Shown here: in pieces, positions 15,569-24,408 of the stretch
Layout: each line of letters opens with the position of its first letter
How positions within the stretch are numbered: position 1 is the stretch's first letter
Source of the DNA: CAYTZH01 sp964442285
GTDB taxonomy: Bacteria > Myxococcota_A > UBA9160 > JAFDET01
Assembly: GCA_964442285.1 (NCBI GenBank)
Contig: CAYTZH010000013.1
Span: 44,926-108,925 of the forward strand
Length of the DNA: 64,000 nt
Direction of reading: 5' to 3'
Program-made: the position numbers and the translations under genes
Notes under the pieces: generated by a model
Told to the model about the DNA's origin: nothing
The model's input: only the letters and a program-made list of their open reading frames with translations
Database searches by the model: none

Positions 15569-16599
15569 CCTGTCCTCCAGAGGGCCTCGCAGCCCGTCCC
15601 GTCGAGGACCTCGTCGACCCCCGACCGCGCCCCGCCGTCGAGGGCCGCGTACGCCTCGCGGAGCCAGCGCAGGCACTTCACCTGGTAGGCGAACGGCTGC
15701 TGCACCCAGGGCCGGCCGTCGATCTCGCACTCGACCCGCTCGGCACCCCGCTCGATCGCCGCCGCGTTGCCGAGCAGGAAGGGCACGTGGACCCGCCCGA
15801 TCTCGCACAGGAGTGCCCGAAGGGTGGGGGCCGGATCGGCCAGATCGATCCAGTCCGTCTCGCTCACCTCCAGCCCGCTCACGTCCTCGAGCCGCTCGGT
15901 CCACGCGTAGGCACGGGGCGACACCTCCAGCGCGATCCGTGCGGGCGTGGGATCGGTGATCACCAGCATCGTCATCTGCCCGTAGCACGCGAAGTCGCCG
16001 GCTCCGGGCCGCTGGCCCAGCAGGTAGGGCTGGTTCTGGATGTGGGCGTCGAAGATCTCCAGATAGCGACGCCAGCTGGCTTCGATGACCGGCGCCGTGA
16101 CCTCGTTCGAGCCGACCACGCCGATCCGGGAGATCTGCCGCTCGGCGATCGCCTTCCGGGCCTGCTCTCCCTGCGGGCGGGTCATCTGGATCCACTGCCC
16201 GTAGGGCAAGTAGGCGCTGGCTTTCTCCGTGTCCGGCGGATACGCCCAGCGATAGTGGAACATGCACTTGCTGAGCCACTCGTCTCCGTAGTCCTCGATC
16301 AGCGCGTCGACGAAGCGGAGGGCCGGATCGGTCGGGCGCAGGGGTCGGTCCGGGTAGACCTGCTCGAGACGGTCGAGGATCGGGGTCGTGTCCGACATCG
16401 CCACGGTGGGCTCGCCGTCGGGCCCCGGCAGGACCAGGTACGGCAGCAGGGGCCGGGGTCGCCTCGGCAGGTCCTCCGCCTCCTGGCTCCCCATGACCAC
16501 GAATCGGTACGGGAGGCGCCGGTAGCGGAGCGCGGCCCGCAGCTTGCGCGTGTAGGGCGAGGCGCCCACGCCCACCAGTCGCAGGTCTCCGGTCGTCAC
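15565..16599 (-). CDS. glutathione S-transferase-like protein, long form
   Basis: 344 residues from GTG 16599, which overlaps the BVMO stop as GTGA. The N-terminal thioredoxin-like domain reads LVGVGASPYTRKLRAALRYR, then LPYLVLPGPDGEPTVAMSDTTPILDRL, matching GST G-site architecture. The C-terminal domain is longer than in ordinary GSTs: DEWLSKCMFHYRWAY, GQRPGAGDFACYGQM (GST-C helix with conserved Asp), then about 110 extra residues ending TGCEALWR. The same C-terminal sequence pattern recurs in the broken gene at 41757-42334. A role with the adjacent BVMO and sulfatase is inferred from the operon only. Confidence 0.8.
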   Translation of the reverse strand: MTTGDLRLVGVGASPYTRKLRAALRYRRLPYRFVVMGSQEAEDLPRRPRPLLPYLVLPGPDGEPTVAMSDTTPILDRLEQVYPDRPLRPTDPALRFVDALIEDYGDEWLSKCMFHYRWAYPPDTEKASAYLPYGQWIQMTRPQGEQARKAIAERQISRIGVVGSNEVTAPVIEASWRRYLEIFDAHIQNQPYLLGQRPGAGDFACYGQMTMLVITDPTPARIALEVSPRAYAWTERLEDVSGLEVSETDWIDLADPAPTLRALLCEIGRVHVPFLLGNAAAIERGAERVECEIDGRPWVQQPFAYQVKCLRWLREAYAALDGGARSGVDEVLDGTGCEALWRTG

Positions 16600-18143
16600 G
16601 CCGGTCGGCCCGTCTGCGGTCCCGGCTCGAACCGGAACGAGTCCATGGAGCTGAACCGCACCCGGAACCAGCGCCACCAGGGCGTCCGCGGGAAGGGCAG
16701 CGAGGCGTCGCCATGGTGGTCGAGGTAGTAGCTGTGGGCGGCGACGCAGGCGGCGTCGGTGAAGACCGCGTTCCGGGAGCGCTTGCGCATGTCGGCCATG
16801 TAGCGGTCGTGGGCCTCCTGGCGCGCCTCGACCCAGGTGGCCTTCCGGGCCCGGGCGTGCTTCATGCAGCGCAGGATGTACTTCACATGGGGCTCGAGCA
16901 TGGCGAACCAGTTGAAGCCGCCCGAGTACGGTCCCGCCGTCAGGAAGAAGTTCGGGAACCCCGGCACCGACACGCCGCCGTAGGCCTGGTAGCGGTTCTC
17001 GTACCACCACTTGCCGAGCTCCACCCCGCCGAGGCCATGGACGTCGAAGCTGGGTGCGTTGCCGGGCTCCAGGGTCCTGAAGCCGGTGGCGAGGATCAGG
17101 ACGTCGACCGCGTGCAGGACGCCGTCGCTCGTGAGGATTCCCTCGGGTCGGATGCACTCGATCGACTCCGTCACGAGATCGACGTTGTCGCGGTTGAAGG
17201 ACTGGAGGTAGTCGTTGGAGAGCGCGGGGCGCTTGCAGCCGAAGCCGTACTTCGGGACGAGCTTCTCGTGGAGCGCCGGATCCTTCACCGACCTGCGGAT
17301 ATAGGCGGCCTGGGCCGCTTCCACGCGCTTCACGAGATTCTTCGAGCGCGCGTAGTTGACGGTCAGGTAGGTGCCCAGCTCGAGGAACGTCTCGGTCGCG
17401 TAGCGGCGCAGGCGTCGGAAGGCCCGGGTGCTGCGTGGATCGAGTCTTCCCCGACGGGGGATCGGCGCATCCCGGCGCGGGCCCACCCAGATCGGCGTGC
17501 GCTGGAAGACCTCGAGGTGCCCGACCTCCGGCGCGATCGAGGGGACGACCTGCACGGCGGATGCGCCGGTGCCGATGATGCCCACGCGCCTGCCGGCCAG
17601 GGGAACGTCGTGATCCCACTCCGCCGTGTGCATGGTGGTCCCTTCGAAGCGCTCGAGCCCCTCGATGTCGGGCCGCTTCGGGACGCTCAAGAAGCCCGTG
17701 CAGGCGACGAGATAGCGAGAGCGCAGGACGTCGCCCCCCGCCAGGTGCGTGGTCCACGTGTGGGTCTCTTCGTCGAAGACCGTGCGGCGTACCTCGGCGC
17801 CGTAGCGGATGTGGGGCTTCACCCCGTACTTCTCGGCCACGGCATGGACGTACTGGTGGATCTCCGTGCCCGGCGCGAATACCCGCGACCAGGGGAAGTC
17901 GATCTCGTAGGAGAAGCTGTAGGAGATGCTGGGAATGTCGACGGCGATCCCGGGGTAGGTGTTCTGGCGCCAGGTGCCGCCCAGGTCGTGCGCCTTCTCG
18001 AGGATGACGTAGGAGCCCATCCCTTCGCGCTGCAGCTCGATGGCGGTGCCGATGCCCGAGATGCCCGCACCGACGATGACGGTCTCGACGTCCAGGGGGA
18101 CGTCCGCGGGGGCGAGATCGGGGGAGCGGGTGTCGGCGAGCAT
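16596..18143 (-). CDS. Baeyer-Villiger-type flavin monooxygenase
   Basis: 515 residues. FAD motif VIVGAGISGIGTA near residue 25, DLGGTWRQNTYPG, the BVMO fingerprint variant FEGTTMHTAEWD (F-x-G-x3-H-x3-W-D), and NADPH motif GIIGTGASAVQ near 190, then the late ATGFRTLEPG. It is shorter than the other BVMO in this window (8073-9878), lacking its N-terminal extension. The product is likely an ester or lactone from a hydrophobic ketone; the substrate is unknown. It follows the TetR gene by 27 bp and is coupled to the GST-like gene by GTGA. Confidence 0.88.
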   Translation of the reverse strand: MLADTRSPDLAPADVPLDVETVIVGAGISGIGTAIELQREGMGSYVILEKAHDLGGTWRQNTYPGIAVDIPSISYSFSYEIDFPWSRVFAPGTEIHQYVHAVAEKYGVKPHIRYGAEVRRTVFDEETHTWTTHLAGGDVLRSRYLVACTGFLSVPKRPDIEGLERFEGTTMHTAEWDHDVPLAGRRVGIIGTGASAVQVVPSIAPEVGHLEVFQRTPIWVGPRRDAPIPRRGRLDPRSTRAFRRLRRYATETFLELGTYLTVNYARSKNLVKRVEAAQAAYIRRSVKDPALHEKLVPKYGFGCKRPALSNDYLQSFNRDNVDLVTESIECIRPEGILTSDGVLHAVDVLILATGFRTLEPGNAPSFDVHGLGGVELGKWWYENRYQAYGGVSVPGFPNFFLTAGPYSGGFNWFAMLEPHVKYILRCMKHARARKATWVEARQEAHDRYMADMRKRSRNAVFTDAACVAAHSYYLDHHGDASLPFPRTPWWRWFRVRFSSMDSFRFEPGPQTGRPA

Positions 18144-18170
18144 GGGGGCTCCTCGGACGGGTCCAGGTCT

Positions 18171-18782
18171 CTAGTGGCCTTCCAGGACGTGGGGGATCGC
18201 GTGGGACCAGGCGCGGCGCGTCTGCAGCGGGCTCCGGTCGTAGGAGAGCCGGAACTGCTCCCAGGACTCGACCGAGGTGAGGGAGGCGATGGTGGCCACC
18301 GCGTCCTCCCGCTGGGCGGCCGTGAGCGCGCGAAGCTCGGGCGCGAAGTGGGCCCGGATCTGCTGGCACATGGCTTGGCGCGCGGCGTCGACGAACTCGG
18401 CCGCCCCCGGATCCCGCAGCGTGAAGCTGCGCAGGAGCCGGGCCAGCAGGTGCGTCTGCTCCCACAGCTCGACGCGGACGGCGGCGAAGCGCGCGATGCG
18501 TTCTTCGAGGGGTCCCACGCCGCTGTCGGGGACCTGCACCAGGTGGGGAAAGCGTCGCATGATCCGGAGGGCGGCATCCTGGCGCAGCTGGTCGAGGGAC
18601 GCGAAGTAGCGGAACAGCGTGGCCATGGAGATGCCGGTGCGCTGGGCCACCTGCTCGGAGCTCGGGGGGAGATGGCCCTCGAGCACGAGGTCGATGAAGG
18701 CATCGACAGCGCGCACCCGGCGCTCGCTGAGGGCCGGGCGTCGGTCGGGGCGGGTGGTCTCGCGGACGGCCGGGTCGGACAT
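18171..18782 (-). CDS. TetR-family regulator of the BVMO-GST-sulfatase operon
   Basis: 203 residues with a TetR helix-turn-helix, SSEQVAQRTGISMATLFRYFASLDQLRQD (about 38-66). The remaining helices form the ligand-binding domain. It is first in the minus-strand operon and has two near-identical palindromes 34-75 bp upstream (18816-18857), so autorepression with control of the three downstream genes is the simple reading. The inducer is presumably a substrate or product of the flavin enzyme (inference). Confidence 0.9.
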   Translation of the reverse strand: MSDPAVRETTRPDRRPALSERRVRAVDAFIDLVLEGHLPPSSEQVAQRTGISMATLFRYFASLDQLRQDAALRIMRRFPHLVQVPDSGVGPLEERIARFAAVRVELWEQTHLLARLLRSFTLRDPGAAEFVDAARQAMCQQIRAHFAPELRALTAAQREDAVATIASLTSVESWEQFRLSYDRSPLQTRRAWSHAIPHVLEGH

Positions 18783-18815
18783 CTACCCGGGTCCCGGGCG
18801 GCGCGTGCCATGGCC

Positions 18816-18857
18816 TGAGAGTCTCACTCTCATCGAGGTGAGAGTTCCACTCTCACC
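18816..18857. promoter_or_regulatory. tandem TetR operators
   Basis: Two perfect inverted repeats with the same core: TGAGAGT-CTC-ACTCTCA (18816-18832) and GGTGAGAGT-TCC-ACTCTCACC (18837-18857), with centres 23 bp (about two helical turns) apart. They lie directly upstream of the TetR gene starting at 18782, in the only gap between it and hypF. Two dimers side by side is common for TetR-type repressors. Confidence 0.85.
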
Positions 18858-18865
18858 GAGGGCTG

Positions 18866-21217
18866 TCAAGCGGCGGACGCCAGCCGCGCGGCGGCGACCG
18901 CGGCCTGGCCCACGGCCAGGCCGCCGTCGTTCGGCGGCACGCGGCGGTGGGTCCAGGCGCAGCGGCCGGCGGCGGTGATCCGCGCGCGCACCGCCTCGAG
19001 GAGCAGCCGGTTCTGGAAGCAGCCTCCGGTCAGCAGGATGGGCAGGGGGCCGTGGCGGCGCTCGGCGTCGAGGGCGACGTCCGCGAGCCGCCGCGCCAGG
19101 GCGAGATGGAAGCGGCGCGCGAGCCGCGCCGGGTCCTCTCCCCGGGCGTGGCCGACCGCCAGCGCCCGGACCAGGTCGGCGGCGGGGATCGTCGAGGGGT
19201 CGGCGCCGGCGGGTGCCTCCGAGGTCGCGCAGGCGTCGTCCGCGGGCGGCCGTGAAGCGTCCGCGGGGGCCCGCGCGGCGAGCGACTCGAGCGCCATGGC
19301 CGGGGCGCCCTCGTGGCTCGCGACGTCGCCCCGATCGAGGAGGGAGGCCACCGCGTCGAAGAGACGGCCGCACGAGGAGGTCCAGGCGCCATTCACGCCG
19401 CGCTCCGCCATCCGCTCGAGGAGCGCGAGCGACGAGGCCTCGCGGCGCGCGTGCCACGGCAGGGGCGGGGCGTCGCCCTCCGGAAACGCCCGGGCGAGCC
19501 AGCGGGCCGCGGCCCGCCACGGCTCCCGCGCGGCCCGGTCGCCGCCAGGCAGGAACACGGGCTCCAGGTGGGCGAGCCGCTCGAACCGCGCCAGCTCGAC
19601 CCGCAGCAGCTCGCCGCCCCACAGGCTGCCATCGGGGCCGAAGCCCATGCCGTCGAGGCACAGGGCCAGCGCCGGCCCCGGGTGCCCGTGCTCCACGAGA
19701 CACGAGACGGCGTGGGCGTGGTGGTGCTGGACCGCCAGGGTGGGCAGACCGGACTCGCGGGCGAAGGCCGTGCCGAGTTGGTCCGGGTGCAGGTCGTGGG
19801 CGATGCGAACGGGGGCGAAGGCCGCCTGGTCGCGAAGCGCGTGCACCCGCAGCTCCAGGGCGGCCAGGGAGCGCAGCGATTCCAGGTCGCCCACGTGGGC
19901 TTCGAGGTGGATCTCGCCGTCGACGAGCAGCGCGGGGGCGCACTTCAGGTCGCCCCCCACCGCGAGAATCGGCGGCGCCCCGGCGGCGACGGGCCAGGGC
20001 AGGGCCAGGGGCGCGGTCGCGCGCGACCGCCGGATCGGGATCGGCCCGCCGGGGGCGGTGCGGAACACGCTGTCGTCGCAGGGCCGCGCCACGCCGCGGT
20101 CGTGGACGACGAAGAGGTCCGCGATGCCGGCGAGCCGCTCCCGGGTGCCCTCGTCCTCGTGCTCCGTGGGCTCGCCCGAGCGGTTGGCCGACGTCAGCAC
20201 CAGGGCCCGGAAACGCGGGGCGTCCCGGTCGGGCCGGGCCCCGGGCGCGTGGAGGAGCAGGTGGTGCAGCGGGGCGTGGGGCAGGAGCAGGCCCAGGTCG
20301 TCCGTGCCCGGGGCGACCTCCGGCGCCAGGCCCGTGGCGTCGCCGTCGGTGGCCCGGCGCGGCGCGATCACCACCGGCCGCGCCGGTCCCGCGAGCAGGG
20401 CGGCATCGGCGGGCGCCAACGCCGCGAGCCGGGACGCGGTCGGCAGGTCCGGAACGAGCAGGGCGAACGGCTTGTGCGGGCGGTGCTTGCGCTTGCGCAG
20501 TCGGGCGACGGCCTCCGACGAACACGCGTCGACCGCCAGGTGGTAGCCGCCGTAGCCCTTCAGCGCGACGACGGCCCCGCGGCGCAGCGCCTCGGCCGCG
20601 CGCTCCACGGGGTCGCCCGCCAGCGGCGTGCCGCGCGCATCCACCGCCGCCAGGCGCGGACCGCAGTCCGGGCAGCAGATCGTCTGGGCGTGGAAGCGCC
20701 GGTCGCCGGGGTCGGCGTACTCGCCCGCGCACTGCGCGCAGGGCGCGAAGCGTTTCAGGCTGGTCCGGGCGCGGTCGAAGGGCAGCTCGACGAGCACCGA
20801 GGCGCGGGGACCACAGTCGGCGCAGTGGGCGAAGGGATGCCGGTAGCGCCGGCTCCCGGGGTCGAAGAGCTCGGTCAGGCAGGCGCCACACACGGCCACG
20901 TCGGGCGGAATCCGCGTGGCGGGACCCGCGGCGCGCGGCCCGCTCTCTCGGATGGAGAAGTCGCGCTCCCCGCGGAGGGGCGCCCGCGCGCACTCGACGG
21001 CCTCCAGTCTCGTGCCGGCCGGCGGCGTCTCGCGCAGCTCGGCGAGCCAGGCCTCGACGGCCGCGGTCGGCCCCTCCAGCGCCACGCGCACGCCGCAGCC
21101 GTCGTTCTCCACGCTCCCGGCGAGCCCGCGCGCGCGGGCCCGCCGCACCGCCCAGGGCCGCAGGCCGACGCCCTGTACGATGCCGCGCAGCCGGAGCTCA
21201 CGTCGCTCGCGTTCCAC
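18866..21217 (-). CDS. hypF: carbamoyltransferase HypF, [NiFe]-hydrogenase CN ligand synthesis
   Basis: 783 residues, normal length for HypF. Acylphosphatase domain about 5-90 with the loop IVQGVGLRP and VENDG; two C-x2-C-x18-C-x2-C zinc fingers (CGACLTELFDP...CADCGP and CAQCAGEYADP...CCPDCGP, about 109-185); YrdC-like domain about 195-380 (KGYGGYHLAVDA, RKRKHRPHKPFALL); Kae1-like C-terminal domain with VQHHHAHAVSCLVEHG metal-binding histidines and LTGGCFQN. It makes carbamoyl adenylate from carbamoyl phosphate and passes it to the HypE C-terminal cysteine. GTG start; 9 bp after hypE; last gene of the hydrogenase locus. Confidence 0.96.
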   Translation of the reverse strand: MERERRELRLRGIVQGVGLRPWAVRRARARGLAGSVENDGCGVRVALEGPTAAVEAWLAELRETPPAGTRLEAVECARAPLRGERDFSIRESGPRAAGPATRIPPDVAVCGACLTELFDPGSRRYRHPFAHCADCGPRASVLVELPFDRARTSLKRFAPCAQCAGEYADPGDRRFHAQTICCPDCGPRLAAVDARGTPLAGDPVERAAEALRRGAVVALKGYGGYHLAVDACSSEAVARLRKRKHRPHKPFALLVPDLPTASRLAALAPADAALLAGPARPVVIAPRRATDGDATGLAPEVAPGTDDLGLLLPHAPLHHLLLHAPGARPDRDAPRFRALVLTSANRSGEPTEHEDEGTRERLAGIADLFVVHDRGVARPCDDSVFRTAPGGPIPIRRSRATAPLALPWPVAAGAPPILAVGGDLKCAPALLVDGEIHLEAHVGDLESLRSLAALELRVHALRDQAAFAPVRIAHDLHPDQLGTAFARESGLPTLAVQHHHAHAVSCLVEHGHPGPALALCLDGMGFGPDGSLWGGELLRVELARFERLAHLEPVFLPGGDRAAREPWRAAARWLARAFPEGDAPPLPWHARREASSLALLERMAERGVNGAWTSSCGRLFDAVASLLDRGDVASHEGAPAMALESLAARAPADASRPPADDACATSEAPAGADPSTIPAADLVRALAVGHARGEDPARLARRFHLALARRLADVALDAERRHGPLPILLTGGCFQNRLLLEAVRARITAAGRCAWTHRRVPPNDGGLAVGQAAVAAARLASAA

Positions 21218-21226
21218 GCCTGCTCC

Positions 21227-22285
21227 CTAGCAGATGCGCGGCAGGGGGTCGCCGGCCGGCAGCACCAGGCGCCGCGTGCTCCCGACGCCGGTGCGGACGA
21301 GGACGCGTCCGCTGCCCGCCTCCACGCGTCCCACCCGGCAGGCCCTGCGCCCCCGGGCGTGCCGACGCCACGCGTCGACCAGGCGGTCCGCGTCTCCCTC
21401 GGGCACGAAGGCGATGCAGCAGCCCTCGGAGGCCAGGTACAGGGGGTCGAGGCCCAGCAGCTCGCACGCGGCGCGCACCGGGGGCTCGAAGGGGAGCGCC
21501 TCCTCCTCGAGCACCACGTCCACCCCGGAGGCAGCGCCCGCGATCTCGGAGAGCGCCGCGCCGAGCCCGCCCCGGGTGGGATCGCGCAGGCAGTGCAGCT
21601 CGGACACGGTCTCGAAGGCGCGGGCCACGAGCCCGTGGAGCGGCGCCGAGTCGCTCTCGAGGGTCGTCTCGAAGGCGAGGCCCTCCCGCACCGAGAGCAC
21701 CGCCACCCCGTGGCTGGCGAGGGGGCCCGAGAGCACCACCGCGTCGCCGGCGCGCACCCGGGCGGGTCGGACGTCGCGCCCCGGCGGCACCCGCCCCACA
21801 CCCGCCGTGTTCACGAACAGGCCGTCCCCCTTGCCGCGCTCCACCACCTTGGTGTCGCCGGTCACGATCGCGACGCCGGCCTCCCGGGCGGCGCTCGCCA
21901 TCGATGCGATCACCCGCTCGAGGGTCGCGATCGGGAGGCCTTCCTCGAGGACGAGCGCGCACGAGAGCCCCAGGGGCTCCGCGCCGCACATGGCGAGATC
22001 GTTCACGGTGCCGTGCACGGCCAGGCTGCCGATGTCGCCGCCCGGGAACTCGAGCGGGTGCACGACGAAGGTGTCGGTGGTGAAGGCCAGCCGCTCGTCT
22101 CCCAGCTCGATCAGCGCGCCGTCGTGCCGGGCGTCGAGGGCGGGATTGGCCAGGTGCGCGCGCACCACCCTCTCGAAGAGCTCCGTGCTGGCCCGCGTGC
22201 CCGCGCCGTGGGCCAGGGTCACGCGCTCCGACCCGACCGGGAGCGGGCAGCTCGCGCCGACGAGGCGGGCGCCGCGGTCACTCAC
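21227..22285 (-). CDS. hypE: HypE, carbamoyl dehydratase for the Fe-CN ligands
   Basis: 352 residues from GTG 22285, which overlaps the hypD stop (GTGA). AIR-synthase/ThiL fold: the substrate-binding start LAHGAGTRASTELFERVV, TTDTFVVHPLEFPGGDIGSLAVHGTVNDL, VTGDTKVVERGKGDGLFVNTAG and LRDPTRGGLG are all conserved. The chain ends in PRIC, whose last cysteine carries the thiocarboxamide converted to thiocyanate. The substrate comes from HypF and the cyanide goes to HypC-HypD. Confidence 0.96.
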   Translation of the reverse strand: MSDRGARLVGASCPLPVGSERVTLAHGAGTRASTELFERVVRAHLANPALDARHDGALIELGDERLAFTTDTFVVHPLEFPGGDIGSLAVHGTVNDLAMCGAEPLGLSCALVLEEGLPIATLERVIASMASAAREAGVAIVTGDTKVVERGKGDGLFVNTAGVGRVPPGRDVRPARVRAGDAVVLSGPLASHGVAVLSVREGLAFETTLESDSAPLHGLVARAFETVSELHCLRDPTRGGLGAALSEIAGAASGVDVVLEEEALPFEPPVRAACELLGLDPLYLASEGCCIAFVPEGDADRLVDAWRRHARGRRACRVGRVEAGSGRVLVRTGVGSTRRLVLPAGDPLPRIC

Positions 22286-23397
22286 GGCGACGCCTCGGGC
22301 GCCCGCTGCCAGTAGGCCGCGCACGCCCCCTCGGCCGATACCATCGGCGCGCCCAGGGGACGGCTCGGCGTGCAGCGGGTGCCGAAGGCCGGGCAGCGAT
22401 CCGGCCGCAGGGCGCCCCGCAGCACCTCCCCGGCCCGGCAGTCACCCGTGCCGCGCGACTCCGGTGAGCCGACCGCCGCCGCTTCGCGCGCGCCCGCGAA
22501 GCGGCGGCACGCATCGAGGGAGTCGTAGCCGGCGCCCAGGGCGAGGCCGCTGCGCGGCAGCACCCCGATCCCCCGCCAGCGCTGGTCGACGATCTCGAAC
22601 GTCTCCTCCACCAGGGCCCGGGCGGCCGGGCTGCCCTCGGGGCGGACGGCGCGGTCGTACTGGATCTCCACCCGCGCCTCGCCCGCCTCGAGCTGTGCCA
22701 CGGCCATGGCCACACCCTCGATGAGGTCGAGGGGCTCGAAGCCCGTGACCACGATGGGGACGCGGTAGCGAGCGGCCAGGGGCTCGTACTCGCCGGTGCC
22801 CATGACGGCGCAGACGTGGCCTGCGGCCAGGAAGCCCTGCACCCGACACCCGGGATCCTCCAGGATGGCCTCGAGCGCCGGGGGGACACGGACGTGGGAC
22901 ACCAGCAGCGAGAAGTTCGCAAGGCCCCGGGCGCGGGCGAAGCGCGCCGCCAGGGCCACCGCCGGCGCGGTCGTCTCGAAGCCGACGGCCAGGAAGACCA
23001 CCTCGCGCTCGGGGAGCCGGGCGGCGAGCCGCGCCGCGTCGAGCGGCGCGTAGACGACGCGCACGTCGGCGCCCCGGCTGCGGGCGCCGAGCAGGTCGCC
23101 GTGGGAGCCCGGCACCCGCAGCATGTCGCCGAAGGTGCACAGCACCACCTCGGGGCGCTCCGCCAGGGCCAGGGCGACGTCGAGGGTCTCCACGGGCGTC
23201 ACGCACACGGGACAGCCGGGGCCGTGCAGCAGCGCGACGGCGTCCTCGAGGAGCGCGTCGAGACCGTGACCCACGATGGCGTGGGTCTGGCCGCCGCACA
23301 CCTCCATCAGGGTCCAGCGGCGCGACGCCGCGCGGCGCACGTGCTCCACGGCGCGCCGGACGCGCTCCGGATCGCGGAAGGCGTCGACCCACCTCAC
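22282..23397 (-). CDS. hypD: HypD, Fe(CN)2CO assembly scaffold
   Basis: 371 residues from GTG 23397 overlapping the hypC stop (GTGA). Conserved HypD motifs: MEVCGGQTHAI, LLHGPGCPVCVTP, GDMLRVPGS, GFETTAPA, GFEPLDLIEG, and the C-terminal cysteine-rich region with CRAGEVLRGALRPDRC PAF and CTP that binds the [4Fe-4S] cluster. Together with HypC it holds the iron while CN and CO are attached. Confidence 0.96.
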   Translation of the reverse strand: MRWVDAFRDPERVRRAVEHVRRAASRRWTLMEVCGGQTHAIVGHGLDALLEDAVALLHGPGCPVCVTPVETLDVALALAERPEVVLCTFGDMLRVPGSHGDLLGARSRGADVRVVYAPLDAARLAARLPEREVVFLAVGFETTAPAVALAARFARARGLANFSLLVSHVRVPPALEAILEDPGCRVQGFLAAGHVCAVMGTGEYEPLAARYRVPIVVTGFEPLDLIEGVAMAVAQLEAGEARVEIQYDRAVRPEGSPAARALVEETFEIVDQRWRGIGVLPRSGLALGAGYDSLDACRRFAGAREAAAVGSPESRGTGDCRAGEVLRGALRPDRCPAFGTRCTPSRPLGAPMVSAEGACAAYWQRAPEASP

Positions 23398-23648
23398 GCG
23401 GGCCCGTTCCCGCCCGGTGACGACGCCGGGGGCGCCGCGTCCCAGAAGGCCAGCGTCGCCTCCGCGCTCGCGGTATCCAGGACGCGCAGGACGAAGCCCG
23501 CGTGCACCAGCACCCAGTCGCCGATCCGGGCCTCGGGGGCGCCCTCCAGACAGACCTCCTTGCGGACGCCGCCGAAGTCGACCTTGCCCATGGTCAGGCC
23601 CTCGCACGCCTCCTGCGCGACGAGGCGTCCCGGGACCGCGAGGCACAT
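23394..23648 (-). CDS. hypC: HypC-family hydrogenase assembly chaperone
   Basis: 84 residues starting MCLAVPGRLV; the second-residue cysteine is the iron-binding and large-subunit-binding residue of the HypC/HupF family. The OB-fold body contains VDFGGVRKEVCLEG and IGDWVLVHAGFVLRVLD, all characteristic. It is coupled to hypD by GTGA. Its start lies at the edge of a 23-bp tandem duplication with the end of hypB. Confidence 0.95.
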   Translation of the reverse strand: MCLAVPGRLVAQEACEGLTMGKVDFGGVRKEVCLEGAPEARIGDWVLVHAGFVLRVLDTASAEATLAFWDAAPPASSPGGNGPA

Positions 23649-23692
23649 CAGCGCCGCTCCCCGCGCACCATCAGCGCCGCTCCCCGCGCACC
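23647..23692 (-). repeat. 23-bp perfect tandem duplication at the hypB-hypC junction
   Basis: Two identical 23-bp units, 23647-23669 and 23670-23692. Each contains the last codons of hypB (GERR) and a TGAT(G) stop/start. A single copy would give a TGATG overlap of the hypB stop and the hypC ATG, like the compact junctions elsewhere in this operon. The extra unit now separates the genes by 22 bp and duplicates the GGGGAG ribosome-site sequence. Confidence 0.9.
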
Positions 23693-24408
23693 CAGTCGAG
23701 CCATGCCGCGAGCCCGTCGCCGGTCTTCGCCGAGAGCAGGAGGGCGGGGATCCCGGGCCGGACGCCCCGGGCCTCGCGGATGCAGCGCTCCGGATCGAAC
23801 GCCACGTGGGGCAGGAGGTCGGCCTTGGTGATCACGAGCAGGTCGGCGCTGGCGAACAGCGCCGGGTACTTGAGCGGCTTGTCGTCGCCCTCGGCGGTCG
23901 ACACGAGGGCGACGCGCCGAGACTCGCCGCAGGCGAAGGGCGCCGGACACACCAGGTTGCCCACGTTCTCGATCCAGAGCCGGTGCACCCGTGCCAGGTC
24001 GAGCTTCTCGAGCGCGTGACCCACCAGGTGGGCATCGAGGTGACAGAGGCTCCCGGTCTCGATCTGGACGGCCTGGGCGCCGCAGGCGCGGATGCGCTCG
24101 GCGTCGAGGGCGGTCGCGCAGTCCCCCTCCACCACGGCGTCGCGCCCGGGCTCGTCGAGGGCGCGGAGCGTCGCCTCGAGCAGCGTCGTCTTGCCGCAGC
24201 CGGCGCCGCCCACCAGGCCCGTGGCCTCGATGCCCCGCTCCGCGAGGCGGTTGCGCAGGATCTCCGCGTGGCGCTCGTTCGCATCCAGGATGGCCTGCTC
24301 GACGGCGATGCGCCGCGCCTCGTGTCCGCCGTGGGCGTGGGTCGCGTCGGGCCCGCCCACCGCCGGGCCGGCGCCCGTCCCGGCGCCGCAGCCGCAGGTT
24401 CCGCACAT
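23671..24408 (-). CDS. hypB: HypB, GTPase for nickel insertion
   Basis: 245 residues. The N-terminus MCGTCGCGAG has the C-x2-C-G-C high-affinity nickel site; only two histidines follow (DATHAHGGHE), so there is no long His-rich storage stretch. The G domain carries the P-loop VGGAGCGKTTLLEATL, VEGDCATALDAERIRACG, QIETGSLCHLDAHLV (metal-site Cys/His), ENVGNLVCPAPFACGE and ITKADLLPH (G4). It acts with HypA to load Ni into HydA. Its ATG overlaps the hypA stop (ATGA). Confidence 0.95.
   Translation of the reverse strand: MCGTCGCGAGTGAGPAVGGPDATHAHGGHEARRIAVEQAILDANERHAEILRNRLAERGIEATGLVGGAGCGKTTLLEATLRALDEPGRDAVVEGDCATALDAERIRACGAQAVQIETGSLCHLDAHLVGHALEKLDLARVHRLWIENVGNLVCPAPFACGESRRVALVSTAEGDDKPLKYPALFASADLLVITKADLLPHVAFDPERCIREARGVRPGIPALLLSAKTGDGLAAWLDWVRGERR

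Noticed and set aside
19213..22315. Long plus-strand open frames opposite hypF and hypE
   Set aside because: They are antisense shadows with arginine-rich, low-complexity composition; the minus-strand genes have all HypE/HypF motifs.
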